Assembly (NCBI RefSeq): GCF_029868625.1
Contig: NZ_JARWOJ010000429.1
Span: 1 to 35,817 of the forward strand
Origin: Nocardia neocaledoniensis
Lineage (GTDB): Bacteria; Actinomycetota; Actinomycetes; Mycobacteriales; Mycobacteriaceae
Length of the DNA stretch: 35,817 nt
Direction of reading: 5' to 3'
Shown here piece after piece: positions 6,885-15,201 of this stretch. A program made the translations under genes and the position numbers. The notes beneath the pieces are model-generated. The model was not told where the DNA came from and ran no database searches. It saw only the letters and a list, made by a program, of their open reading frames with translations. Each line of letters begins with the position of its first letter. Within the stretch, counting starts at the first letter, position 1.

Positions 6885-7109
6885 TCAGCCTTCGCGCTCG
6901 GCCAGTTCGACCAGGGTGGCGGCCAGCTGGAAGAACTTGTTGCTGCCCAGGTCGGCGATGGTCTTGATCTTGAGCGCCTCGAGCAGCTGCTTGTCGTGCG
7001 CCTCGGTGAGGCCGGCCAGGGCCGACGGCGGCGCGGCGAGGATTTCCTTCAGCGTCTTGCTCTCGAACTCCTTGTCGAGAACTTTGTCGAGCACCACGTT
7101 GACGGCCAT
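6885..7109 (-). CDS. small conserved-looking helical protein, unknown
   Basis: 74 aa with a well-placed AAGGAG before the ATG at 7109. The sequence looks all-helical (MAVNVVLDKVLDKEFE...LKIKTIADLGSNKFFQLAATLVELAEREG). The central-to-C-terminal part resembles a helix-hairpin-helix (ALKIKTIADLGSNKFF), but I do not recognise a named family. There are no cysteines, signal peptide or membrane segment. It appears monocistronic, facing rpmF across the palindromic element. High GC at third positions supports real coding. Confidence 0.7.
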   Translation of the reverse strand: MAVNVVLDKVLDKEFESKTLKEILAAPPSALAGLTEAHDKQLLEALKIKTIADLGSNKFFQLAATLVELAEREG

Positions 7110-7562
7110 GCGAACTCCTTCGAACGAACCTCTAGGGATGTGCTGGGCGAGACGGAAAGCGCCCTGGGCGACGATAACCCGCAGAACGGCGGCGTGGGGG
7201 ACGAACGCGCCGTCGGCGGCGGGTTCGGTGGCCGAGGCTGTCCAGGGGCCTTACTTCGGCGAGATCGTGCCTGCTCAGAGCCATTCGGCGCGGAGGTGGC
7301 AATCGCGTGGTTACTGATGTGACACGGGCCACTTGGGCCGAATCGGCCGATGGGCTTGCGGAGGGATTGCTGACCGTCGGGTAACAGACCTGCGGTTTGT
7401 TTTGTAGCACAAGAAAATTCCGGAACGACTGATGCGGAGTCCTTGCCGGGTATGTACTCTCGTGCACGAGGGCGGGTTCTCCGGTGAGGAGAACCCGCTC
7501 ATCGCCACTTCAGGGCCTGTTTTCGGCGCCGAAATCCCGTCAGTATCCGGGCAAACCGGACG
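7110..7562. other. intergenic region, no convincing gene
   Basis: About 450 bp. Open frames here lack protein-like composition and ribosome-binding sites. The promoter of the leftward 74-aa gene should lie here. A perfect 11-bp hairpin (GCGGGTTCTCC-GGTGA-GGAGAACCCGC, 7472-7498) without a U-tract sits before the conservon end and could be its 3' terminator read on the minus strand. Confidence 0.5.
7472..7498. terminator. perfect hairpin downstream of the conservon
   Basis: 11-bp perfect stem with a 5-nt loop, 65 nt beyond the end of the last conservon gene. There is no T-run on either side, so termination is inferred from position only. Confidence 0.4.
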
Positions 7563-8354
7563 TTAGCTGATCAGGGCGCGGCGACGGTCCGCGGGCGGGG
7601 CGGGCGTCTCGGCCGTATCGCGGCGATCCGGTGCGATGAGCACCGCGGTGATCGGCACCGTCAGCCCCATCGATCCGATGACGAACATCGGGAACACCAG
7701 GTCGAACAGCGGCAGCCCGGACGGTATCCGGCCGCCCGCGTCGAGCGTGAACTCCAGCGCGGCGACAGCCGTGTAGTACACCGCGCCGACGCCGATCCCG
7801 AACAGCAACGACACCACCACCCGCAGCCACACCGGCCGCACCACCTGGGCGGCCCACAGCGTCGCCGTGGACAGCGCCATCGCCAGCAGCACCGAAACCC
7901 CGATGAGGCCGAGCGTCTCGTCGACCGAGCCCTGCACCGTGAGCGCGTCCAGGGTCAGATACGTGGACAGGCCGACGCTCAGGCCCGTCGTCAACCCGCC
8001 GACCACCAACCGCGGCAGCTGCGGGGTGCGCCCGCTGATCAGCAGCCCGGCGAGCACCCCCACCACCGCGATGGCCAGTGCCGACGCCCCGAGCGCCACG
8101 TTGTACCGCATCGCGGTGTCGTGCACGCGGATGCCGAGCAGTGCCACCGAATTCGCCAGCCAGATCCCGACCCCGCCGAGGGAGACCGCGGCCATCGTCA
8201 GCCAGATCATCCGGAACCGCAGCGAATACTTCGCGTGCCGGATGCAGGCGAACGCCACCAGTGCGCCGAGCACCGACAGGTCGTACGCGAGCCAGGCCAC
8301 ACCGGTACCGCGGCCGAAGGTCTCGGCTTCGGCCGCGGCGAGCAGCTCAACCAC
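7563..8354 (-). CDS. MHYT-like integral membrane sensor protein (conservon partner)
   Basis: 263 aa with about seven predicted membrane helices. Pattern elements such as SLGGVGIWLANSVALLG, LGASALAIAVVGVLAGLLISG and RLVVGGLTTGLSVGLSTYLTL follow the repeat layout of the MHYT sensor domain. The Met-His metal-ligand motifs are mostly replaced, so it is a degenerate relative. The C terminus is a short polar cytoplasmic tail. GTG start at 8354 overlaps the GTPase gene by 8 nt, so it is the last gene of the operon. Function is unknown; it may be the membrane end of the GTPase signalling unit. Confidence 0.65.
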   Translation of the reverse strand: MVELLAAAEAETFGRGTGVAWLAYDLSVLGALVAFACIRHAKYSLRFRMIWLTMAAVSLGGVGIWLANSVALLGIRVHDTAMRYNVALGASALAIAVVGVLAGLLISGRTPQLPRLVVGGLTTGLSVGLSTYLTLDALTVQGSVDETLGLIGVSVLLAMALSTATLWAAQVVRPVWLRVVVSLLFGIGVGAVYYTAVAALEFTLDAGGRIPSGLPLFDLVFPMFVIGSMGLTVPITAVLIAPDRRDTAETPAPPADRRRALIS

Positions 8355-8970
8355 GCCGCCCTGCCTCCTCGAACTGCTGCGGCTCGAGCTGGGCGATGGC
8401 GTACTCGGTCACCGCGGCCAGCGCCTGCCTGACCTCGACGGCGTTGCGCGCGTCGATGTCGACGATCGGGATGCCCTCGCGCACCGAAAGGGCCTCGCGC
8501 AGTTCCGCGATCGGGAAGCGCGGCGCGTTCGGGAACCGGTTGACCGCGATCAGGAACGGCAGCCCACGCGCTTCGAAGAAGTCGACCGCCGCGAAACTGT
8601 CCTCCAGCCTGCGGGTATCGATCAGCACCACCGCGCCGATGGCGCCGCGGATGAGGTCGTCCCACATGAACCAGAACCGCTTCTGGCCCGGCGTGCCGAA
8701 CAGGTACAGCACCAGGTTGCCGGGCAGCACGATGCGGCCGAAGTCCATGGCGACGGTGGTCGTCTCCTTCTCCGGCGTCTCGGCGAGATCGTCGATGCCG
8801 TCGGAGAAGTGGGTCACCATCGCCTCGGTGCGCAGCGGAACGATCTCCGACACCGCCCCGACGAATGTGGTTTTGCCCGCGCCGAATCCACCGGCCACGA
8901 CGATCTTGGTCGACGCGACCCGCTGATCGGGTGCCGGGGGTCGCATGCCCTCAGAGGCCACGGAGTCCAC
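8347..8970 (-). CDS. conservon small GTPase (CvnD family)
   Basis: 207 aa. A P-loop (VVAGGFGAGKTTFVG) begins about residue 24, followed by the G3 motif GTPGQ and a degenerate G4 (NRFP instead of NKxD). MDFGRIVLP and DLIRGAIGAVVLIDTRR are typical of the ATP/GTP-binding proteins of actinobacterial conservons. These work with the Roadblock and DUF742 proteins beneath a sensor kinase, resembling a G-protein-coupled switch. The GTG at 8970 is preferred: GGAGAGG lies 7 nt upstream. The ATG at 8946 has a poorly spaced site. It overlaps the DUF742 gene by 20 nt. Confidence 0.93.
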   Translation of the reverse strand: MDSVASEGMRPPAPDQRVASTKIVVAGGFGAGKTTFVGAVSEIVPLRTEAMVTHFSDGIDDLAETPEKETTTVAMDFGRIVLPGNLVLYLFGTPGQKRFWFMWDDLIRGAIGAVVLIDTRRLEDSFAAVDFFEARGLPFLIAVNRFPNAPRFPIAELREALSVREGIPIVDIDARNAVEVRQALAAVTEYAIAQLEPQQFEEAGRRG

Positions 8971-9322
8971 GCAAAGTCCTCTCCATCAGTGATCGGCGTT
9001 CGTCGTAGCTCGCCTGCTCGGTCAGCGTCGAATGCATTCGGAGAATCCCGCCGACAACGAGATCGCCGATCATCACCCGGACCATACCCAGTGGGCGTCC
9101 GAGGTATGCCGCGATTTCGGCGACAGAGAGCCGATGTGTGCCAAGACGCACGATTTCGGTGCGCAAATCGCCTGCGGGCCACTCCAGGTGCGCGGTATAG
9201 GAGACCGTTTCCACGACTGCCTCCAGCGGGAGAGCGATCGCGGGCTCGGTCCGGCCGGAGGTCAGGGCATAGGGCCTGACCCGGGTAGTCGGCCGGTGTT
9301 CTGATCCGTACGGGCTCGACAT
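8951..9322 (-). CDS. DUF742 protein (conservon CvnC family)
   Basis: 123 aa: VRPYALTSGRTEP near the N terminus and a winged-helix-like middle (RLSVAEIAAYLGRPLGMVRVMIGDLVVGGIL) are the DUF742 signature. Members are thought to link the Roadblock protein to the GTPase; their biochemical role is unsettled. It lies 6 nt after the Roadblock gene in the same operon. Confidence 0.93.
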   Translation of the reverse strand: MSSPYGSEHRPTTRVRPYALTSGRTEPAIALPLEAVVETVSYTAHLEWPAGDLRTEIVRLGTHRLSVAEIAAYLGRPLGMVRVMIGDLVVGGILRMHSTLTEQASYDERRSLMERTLRGLRGL

Positions 9323-9328
9323 CTCACC

Positions 9329-9733
9329 TCAGCCGGCGGTGCGGGCGGTGGCGGTGACCGCCGAGCCCACCCGGTCGACGAGCAACGCCATCTCGTAGCC
9401 GATGCGGCCGATGTCGTGGCTCTTGTTGGCCAGAACCGCCAGGTGCGAGCCGTTTCCGACGCTCATCACCAGCAGGTACCCGCGCTGCATCTCGACGATC
9501 GACTGCATCACCTTGCCGCCGTCGAACAGGTGCGCCGCACCCGCCGACAGGCTCGCCAGGCCGGCGGTCACCGCGGCCAGCTGCTCGGCCCGGTCCGAGG
9601 GTAGGTGCGGGCTGGTCGCCTGCAGCAGACCGTCGGCCGAGACCAGGACCGCGTGCGAGACGCCGGGCACGTCCCGGGTGAAGCGGGCGACCAGCCAGTT
9701 CAGATTCTCGTCCGTGGGGTGCGCGTTGCTCAT
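9329..9733 (-). CDS. Roadblock/LC7 domain protein (conservon CvnB family)
   Basis: 134 aa with the Roadblock/LC7 fold pattern: LNWLVARFTRDVPGVSHAVLVSADGLLQA, then LFDGGKVMQSIVEMQRGYLLVMSVGNGSHLAVLA. Proteins of this type act as regulators or scaffolds for the neighbouring small GTPase. Its ATG overlaps the TGA of the kinase gene (ATGA, 4 nt). Confidence 0.95.
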   Translation of the reverse strand: MSNAHPTDENLNWLVARFTRDVPGVSHAVLVSADGLLQATSPHLPSDRAEQLAAVTAGLASLSAGAAHLFDGGKVMQSIVEMQRGYLLVMSVGNGSHLAVLANKSHDIGRIGYEMALLVDRVGSAVTATARTAG

Positions 9734-12702
9734 TCGTGGCCTCCGTCGTTGTACTGGATCTCGGCACGGCCACTGCGAACGCCGCTGAGATGTCTGGTCA
9801 AGTTGTTTCGGATCTCCTCGGGATCGCGGGGGCCCGCTTCCTCGGCGGCGGTGAGTCCGCCGGGGACGAGCTGAGCGCCCGGTTTACGGATCGGCAGCCC
9901 GCCGACGGTGCGCGAGGACGTCGGCGGATTGCCCGCGCTGGCCGCTGCCGACCAACCCGCGTCGCCGGGGGAACTCCATGATGCTCCGTTGCCGCCGGAT
10001 TCGGCACCGGCGGAAGCGGGTTCGACAAGCCATTCCGAAACCATCCGCTGGTAGATGGGGGTCGGCGCCTCGCCGGTGACCGGCTGCAGGCGCGGATTCG
10101 CCTGCGGTTTCGGCTCGGCCGCCGGGATGGGCGTCGGCGGCCGCGGTGGTTCGGCCGGCACCCGACCGGATTCGGTGAGTTCGGTCAGCGCCGAGGCCGG
10201 AACGCGCTGGGGCAGGCCGAAGGACCTGGGCCCGGCGTCGTCGGTGGCCGCGGGGCCGGTCGAGGTGCTCGTGGACGCCGGGCCGCTCGCGGTCGGCCCG
10301 GTGCCGAAGCCGTTGGACGGCGCCTCGTTCGAGGCGGGGGTCGCGACGCGGTTCGCGGCCGGGTCGTTCGAGGCGGCCGGGGTGTCATCCGCCGGGGAGC
10401 CCGTCGGCGCGTCGTCGTGCGACGTGGACGTCGTGCCGTTGGTGGAGCGGATCGGCAGGTCGTCGGTGTCGTGCTCGTGCTCGGCCCACAGGCCGGTCGG
10501 TTCGTCGGGCTCCGTCGGCTCGGCGGGCGCGGGCGGCGTCGGCGCGGGCGGGGCCGCCGGTACCGCCGACGGGCGACGTTGCGGCAGACCGGCACTGGTC
10601 AGCGGGGCCATGGTCGGCTCGGGCCGGTCGTCGAAGCTCGGCGCGACCGGGCCGGTCGGCACCAGCGGCGTCGAGCCGTTCAGCGCGGGCAGCACGAGCG
10701 GCTCGGGACCGCCGGGTGCGGTGATCGGGTTGGGCCCGGTGAGGTCGGCGGGCGTCAGCGCGTGCGGGCCGATCGCCGGCGCCGCCAGCGCGTGCGAACC
10801 GGTCGAGACGATCGGGTTGGGCCCGGTCACCGGGCCGTTGGGCGCGGCGGGCGCGGGCGCGACCAGCGCACTGGGCAGGTGCACGCTCGCGGTGATGCCC
10901 GGTTGCGGCGCCTGCCCGGCGGTGCGGCGCAGGCTGACGGTGATGGTGTGCCGCTTGGCGAGCCTGCCGACCACGAAAAGACCCATGCGACGTGCGGTTT
11001 CGATGGTGACCTCGCCGCCGGAGGCGAGCCGGTCGTTGGTCGTCTGCAGGTCCTCGGCCGACATACCGAGGCCGCGGTCGGTGATCTCGATGAGGTAGCC
11101 ACCGTCGACCGCGCGGCCGACGATCACCGCCACCGACGTGCTCGGCGGCGAGTACCGCAGCGCGTTGTCGATCAGCTCGGCGAGCAGATGTTCGATGTCG
11201 ACCGCGGATTCACCCGCGACCACGCCGTCGGGCACATTGCCGATCTCGACGCGCTGGTAGTCCTCCACCTGCGAGACCGCGCTCCACAGCATGTCCGACA
11301 GCGGCACCGGCGGCAGGTGGCCGCGGCGCAGCACGGTGCCCGCGAGCACGAGCAGGTTGTCGCCGTTGCGGCGCATGCGGGTGGCGAGGTGGTCGAGCCG
11401 GAACAGCGTCTGCAGGCGCGACGGGTTGTCCTCGTCGTGCTCGAGTTCCTCGATGAGCGCGAGCTGCTGCTCGACCAGCGACTGGCTGCGCCGCGACAGC
11501 GTCTCGAACATGTTGCCGATCTGCAGGCGCAGGCGGGCCTGGTCGGCGGCCAGGTTGAGGGCCTGTTCGTGGATCTCGTCGACGGCGCGGGCGAGCTGCC
11601 CGACCTCGTCGGTGGAATGGACGCCGACCGGGGCGATCTCGGGTGTCGCGCCGCCGCTGCGGACCACCGCCAGCTCGTCGGGCAGCTTCACGTGCGCGAC
11701 CTCGAGCGCGTCGCGGCGCAGCCTGCGCACCGGCACGACGAGCGTGCGGGCCACCGCCAGCGCCAGCGCCAGACCGGCGAGCAGCATGCCGAGCACGAGC
11801 GTGGTCTCGCGCAGCGCGCCGGTCTGCGCGGTCGCGGTGTTCTCGTCGAGGGTGTGGTCGATGAGGTCGAGCAGCGAGGCGATGCTCGAGGCGTAGGTGT
11901 CGGCGCTCACCTGCAGCGTGTTGAGGACCGCGGCATTGGTGGTCGGGTCGCCGTTGTTCTGGCTGAACACGCTGATCCTGGTCTGCACCGCGTCCAGCAG
12001 CGAGGCCATGGCGCCCGCGTTCTGCGGCAGGATCATGCCGTAGGTCTTGATCATGGTCGACTCGGAGCCGAGTTCGACGAGCATCTGGGCGCGGGCGCTC
12101 TGGCTGCGGCCCGCGTCGGGGGAGACGACCAGGGTGCGCTCGCGGGTGAGCACCCGGCGCGCCTGGTGCAGCGCGGTCAGCTGGAGGAAGTAGCGCTGCA
12201 CGATGAAGTCGTCGACCTGCGGGGTCTTCGACAGCGCGTTGCCGATCCGCTCGCCGATCTCGTCGGTCTGCTCACCGACCATCGCGGGCGATCCGCCGCG
12301 GACCGTGTTGCGCAGGGTGGCGCCGGTCGCGGTGGCCGCGGTCAGCTCGGCGGCGACCTCGGGGTCGATGGTGGCCGAGCGCAGCGCGTTCTGGACCTCG
12401 GCGAGCGCCTGGTCGTAGGTGGTGAGCGCGGCGTCGGTCTGCGGGTCGGCGATCGCGCCCCAGTTGGCCGTCGCGGCGACGGCGAGTTGCTCGGTCGCGG
12501 TGGCGAATTTGACGACGGGCCGGATGACGGTCGCCTGCTCGGTCGCGGCGCCGAGCTGCGTCATCGTCTGCAGCTCGTTGTTGATTCGCAGGACGGCGAA
12601 GGTGGTCGCCAGCATCACCGGTAGCACCAGCACGACGCCGACCTTGCGGGTGACGGACCAGTTCGACAGGCTGAATTGCCAGGAGCGCGATGCAGGTTCC
12701 AT
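9730..12702 (-). CDS. nitrate/sulfonate-sensing-type histidine kinase-like protein (conservon CvnA family)
   Basis: 990 aa. Transmembrane helix 1 is about residues 19-39, then an extracytoplasmic NIT-like helical sensor (about 45-298), helix 2 (about 301-323), a HAMP segment and a HATPase domain with the N-box ELIDNALRYSPP and ITDRGLGM. About 350 residues of Pro/Ala/Thr-rich low-complexity sequence follow, ending in the GVRSGRAEIQ motif seen in this family. No ordinary HisKA H-box is evident, as usual for conservon kinases. The start at 12702 is chosen so that SWQFSLSNWSVTRKVG precedes helix 1; a longer frame to 12834 adds unrelated sequence. It is the first gene of the five-gene operon. Confidence 0.9.
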   Translation of the reverse strand: MEPASRSWQFSLSNWSVTRKVGVVLVLPVMLATTFAVLRINNELQTMTQLGAATEQATVIRPVVKFATATEQLAVAATANWGAIADPQTDAALTTYDQALAEVQNALRSATIDPEVAAELTAATATGATLRNTVRGGSPAMVGEQTDEIGERIGNALSKTPQVDDFIVQRYFLQLTALHQARRVLTRERTLVVSPDAGRSQSARAQMLVELGSESTMIKTYGMILPQNAGAMASLLDAVQTRISVFSQNNGDPTTNAAVLNTLQVSADTYASSIASLLDLIDHTLDENTATAQTGALRETTLVLGMLLAGLALALAVARTLVVPVRRLRRDALEVAHVKLPDELAVVRSGGATPEIAPVGVHSTDEVGQLARAVDEIHEQALNLAADQARLRLQIGNMFETLSRRSQSLVEQQLALIEELEHDEDNPSRLQTLFRLDHLATRMRRNGDNLLVLAGTVLRRGHLPPVPLSDMLWSAVSQVEDYQRVEIGNVPDGVVAGESAVDIEHLLAELIDNALRYSPPSTSVAVIVGRAVDGGYLIEITDRGLGMSAEDLQTTNDRLASGGEVTIETARRMGLFVVGRLAKRHTITVSLRRTAGQAPQPGITASVHLPSALVAPAPAAPNGPVTGPNPIVSTGSHALAAPAIGPHALTPADLTGPNPITAPGGPEPLVLPALNGSTPLVPTGPVAPSFDDRPEPTMAPLTSAGLPQRRPSAVPAAPPAPTPPAPAEPTEPDEPTGLWAEHEHDTDDLPIRSTNGTTSTSHDDAPTGSPADDTPAASNDPAANRVATPASNEAPSNGFGTGPTASGPASTSTSTGPAATDDAGPRSFGLPQRVPASALTELTESGRVPAEPPRPPTPIPAAEPKPQANPRLQPVTGEAPTPIYQRMVSEWLVEPASAGAESGGNGASWSSPGDAGWSAAASAGNPPTSSRTVGGLPIRKPGAQLVPGGLTAAEEAGPRDPEEIRNNLTRHLSGVRSGRAEIQYNDGGHE

Positions 12703-12920
12703 CCGCGTGCGTTGCCTCTGCTTCCACGTGTGACCCCGGCCCGCGCGGGGAGGTCGCGGAGCGATGCAGCGCAGAACCAACTGGAGGTCTTCTTTTTCCG
12801 CAGGAAAGATACCGTGCTGGGTAGGGATCGGCAATCCGGGCCGCGCCGTGGGAAATTCGCCGAATATGCGCTGTCACAATGACGCTCCGCGACACCTGGG
12901 ACTGGCAACGCGCCGCCCCC

Positions 12921-12937
12921 TCTCAGTGCGTTCTCAG
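12921..12937 (+). promoter_or_regulatory. putative MprA box upstream of mprA
   Basis: TCTCAG-TGCGT-TCTCAG, two direct repeats with 11-bp periodicity, 23 nt before the mprA ATG. MprA is known to bind paired loosely conserved direct repeats and to activate its own gene. The same element with identical spacing precedes pepD. Confidence 0.7.
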
Positions 12938-12959
12938 TCGGCCACGGCAAACTGAGCGC

Positions 12960-13646
12960 ATGCGCATTCTGGTAGTCGACGACGATCGCGCCGTGCGGGA
13001 ATCACTGCGCCGGTCGCTGAGCTTCAACGGCTACACCGTCGACCTGGCGGTGGACGGCATGGACGCGTTGGAAAAAGTGGCCGCTGCCAGGCCCGACGCC
13101 CTGGTCCTCGACGTGATGATGCCGCGCCTGGACGGCCTGGAAGTGTGCCGCAGGCTGCGCAGCACCGGCGACGATCTGCCGATTCTCGTTTTGACCGCGC
13201 GCGATTCGGTCTCCGAACGGGTGGCCGGCCTCGACGCGGGCGCCGACGATTATTTGCCGAAGCCTTTCGCGTTGGAGGAATTGCTGGCGCGTTTACGCGC
13301 CCTGCTGCGTCGCCGCGCACCCGATCCGGGCGAAGCCTCCGAGGCGATGGTGTTCGCTGACTTGTCGCTGGATCCGGTGACACGCGAGGTCTCGCGCGGC
13401 GAACGCGCCATCAGCCTCACCCGCACGGAGTTCTCATTGCTGGAGATGTTGATGGCCAATCCGCGCCGGGTGCTCACGCGCGGGCGCATCCTCGAGGAGG
13501 TCTGGGGCTACGACTTCCCCACCTCCGGCAACGCGCTCGAGGTCTACATCGGCTACCTGCGCCGCAAGACCGAGGCCGACGGCGAGGAACGCCTGATCCA
13601 CACCGTGCGTGGCGTCGGCTACGTGCTGCGCGAGACCCCTCCGTAG
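12960..13646 (+). CDS. mprA: envelope-stress response regulator MprA
   Basis: 228 aa OmpR/PhoB-type regulator. The receiver domain has the acidic pair in VVDDD, phospho-acceptor Asp at about residue 51 (LVLDVMMP), and LTA and PKPF motifs. The C-terminal winged helix ends GYLRRKTEADGEERLIHTVRGVGYVLR. In mycobacteria MprA with MprB senses envelope stress and controls sigE, sigB and pepD. The frame is open to 12879, but that would place the MprA box inside the gene and add non-conserved sequence; ATG 12960 starts at the conserved MRILVVDDD. Confidence 0.96.
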   Translation: MRILVVDDDRAVRESLRRSLSFNGYTVDLAVDGMDALEKVAAARPDALVLDVMMPRLDGLEVCRRLRSTGDDLPILVLTARDSVSERVAGLDAGADDYLPKPFALEELLARLRALLRRRAPDPGEASEAMVFADLSLDPVTREVSRGERAISLTRTEFSLLEMLMANPRRVLTRGRILEEVWGYDFPTSGNALEVYIGYLRRKTEADGEERLIHTVRGVGYVLRETPP

Positions 13647-13656
13647 GCGGCGGGGA

Positions 13657-15105
13657 ATGGCACACAAGGAGCCGGCCGTCGCGGTCCTGCGCCCGCCCGA
13701 TACGGGGGAGATGCGGCCGCCGATGCCGCTGACCCGCTCGGTCTCGCTGCGCTGGCGGGTGACGCTGCTGGCGGCGTCGGTGGTGCTCATCGCCGTCGCG
13801 GTCACCTCGATCGCGGCCTACGCGATGGTGGCGCGCGCGCTCTACGCCGACGTCGACGCCCAGCTCGAAGCGCGCGCGGCGACCATGATCAACAACAATT
13901 TCGAGACCCTCGGCTTCCAGTCGATCGTGCTGGCCGGGCTGTTCTCCAACGATGTCGGCGTCGCGCTGATCTACGCCGATCACAAGCCGTACATGCCGCC
14001 GCAGCAGACCATCCCGCCGGTGGGCGTGCAGGAGCTCGCCGTCGCCGACGGCAAGCTCAACTCCTCGCTGCGCACCGTCGGCGATCAGCGCGTGCTCGCC
14101 GTGCGCACCCACAGCGGCGCGACGCTGATCATCTCGCAGAAGCTCTACCGCACCCGCGAGGTGCTCGACCGGCTGGCCTGGCTGCTGTTCGTCGTCGGCG
14201 CCTGCGGCGTCGTGCTCGCCGCCGCGGCCGGTACCGCCGTCGGCCGGACGGGCCTGCGGCCCATCGCCCGGCTCACCGCCGCCACCGAGCGCGTCGCCCG
14301 CACCGACGACCTGACCCCGATTCCCGTCACCGGTGACGACGAATTGGCCAGGCTCACCGAGAGTTTCAACACGATGCTGCGGGCGCTGGCCGAGTCGCGC
14401 GACCGCCAGCGCAGGCTCGTCGCCGACGCGGGCCACGAGCTGCGCACGCCGCTCACCTCGCTGCGCACCAATATGGAGCTGCTCATCGCCTCCGGTCGCC
14501 CCGGCGCGCCCCAGCTGCCCGACGAGGACATGGCCGAACTGCGCTCCGACGTGGTCGCCCAGATCGAGGAGTTGTCCACCCTCGTCGGCGACCTGGTCGA
14601 CCTCGCGCGCGAAGACGCGCCGGAAACCGTGTACGAGCGCGTCGATCTGGGCGAGGTGGCCGAGCGCGCGCTGGAGCGGGCACGGCGCCGTGGCACCGGC
14701 ATCACCTTCGCCGCCGAGCTGCGGCCGTGGTTCGTCTACGGGCACGAGGCGGGGCTCGAACGCGCCGTGCTCAACGTCCTCGACAACGCGGCGAAATGGA
14801 GCCCACCGGACGCGGAGGTCCGGATCAGCATGCGCCCGGCGGGTCCCGGCCTGCTCGAACTCGCCGTCGCCGACGCGGGCCCCGGCATTCCGCCGGGGGA
14901 GCGTGAACTGGTCTTCGAGCGCTTCTACCGGACGACCGCGTCGCGCTCGATGCCCGGATCCGGGCTGGGTCTGGCGATCGTGAAGCAGGTCGTCACCAAG
15001 CACGGCGGCACGATCGCGGTCGACACTTCGGACCAGGGTGGCACGCTGGTCCGGATCGTCCTGCCCGGCGAGGCGCCGATTCCCGACGACGCGGGAACGA
15101 TCTGA
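13657..15105 (+). CDS. mprB: envelope-stress sensor histidine kinase MprB
   Basis: 482 aa. Helix 1 (about residues 31-53) follows SLRWRVTLL. An extracytoplasmic sensor of about 110 residues leads to helix 2, then HAMP (GLRPIARLTAATERVARTDDL), H-box DAGHELRTPLTSLRTN, N-box VLNVLDNAAKWSPP and G-boxes DAGPGIP and GSGLGLAIVKQVV. Full-length similarity to Rv0982 is clear. The ATG at 13657 is 10 nt after mprA. A later ATG (13711), just before the conserved N terminus and behind GGGGGAG, is a possible alternative start. Confidence 0.95.
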   Translation: MAHKEPAVAVLRPPDTGEMRPPMPLTRSVSLRWRVTLLAASVVLIAVAVTSIAAYAMVARALYADVDAQLEARAATMINNNFETLGFQSIVLAGLFSNDVGVALIYADHKPYMPPQQTIPPVGVQELAVADGKLNSSLRTVGDQRVLAVRTHSGATLIISQKLYRTREVLDRLAWLLFVVGACGVVLAAAAGTAVGRTGLRPIARLTAATERVARTDDLTPIPVTGDDELARLTESFNTMLRALAESRDRQRRLVADAGHELRTPLTSLRTNMELLIASGRPGAPQLPDEDMAELRSDVVAQIEELSTLVGDLVDLAREDAPETVYERVDLGEVAERALERARRRGTGITFAAELRPWFVYGHEAGLERAVLNVLDNAAKWSPPDAEVRISMRPAGPGLLELAVADAGPGIPPGERELVFERFYRTTASRSMPGSGLGLAIVKQVVTKHGGTIAVDTSDQGGTLVRIVLPGEAPIPDDAGTI

Positions 15106-15139
15106 TCGCCCGCGGAGTCTCGGCGAACTGACGGCCCGA

Positions 15140-15156
15140 TCTCAGCCGCTTCTCAG
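15140..15156 (+). promoter_or_regulatory. putative MprA box upstream of pepD
   Basis: TCTCAG-CCGCT-TCTCAG, the same half-sites and 5-nt spacing as the element before mprA, 46 nt upstream of the pepD ATG and 35 nt after mprB. It suggests pepD has its own MprA-responsive promoter. Confidence 0.7.
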
Positions 15157-15201
15157 TACCCGTCACGAAGCTGGTCAGCAAGCGTGAGGAGACAACCAAC
15201 C

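Noticed and set aside
7867..9279. 470-codon frame opposite the MHYT-like and GTPase genes
   Set aside because: Shadow; real genes with overlapping starts and stops lie on the minus strand.
10417..12624. 735-codon frame opposite the conservon kinase
   Set aside because: Antisense shadow; the minus strand shows two membrane helices, HAMP and HATPase motifs.
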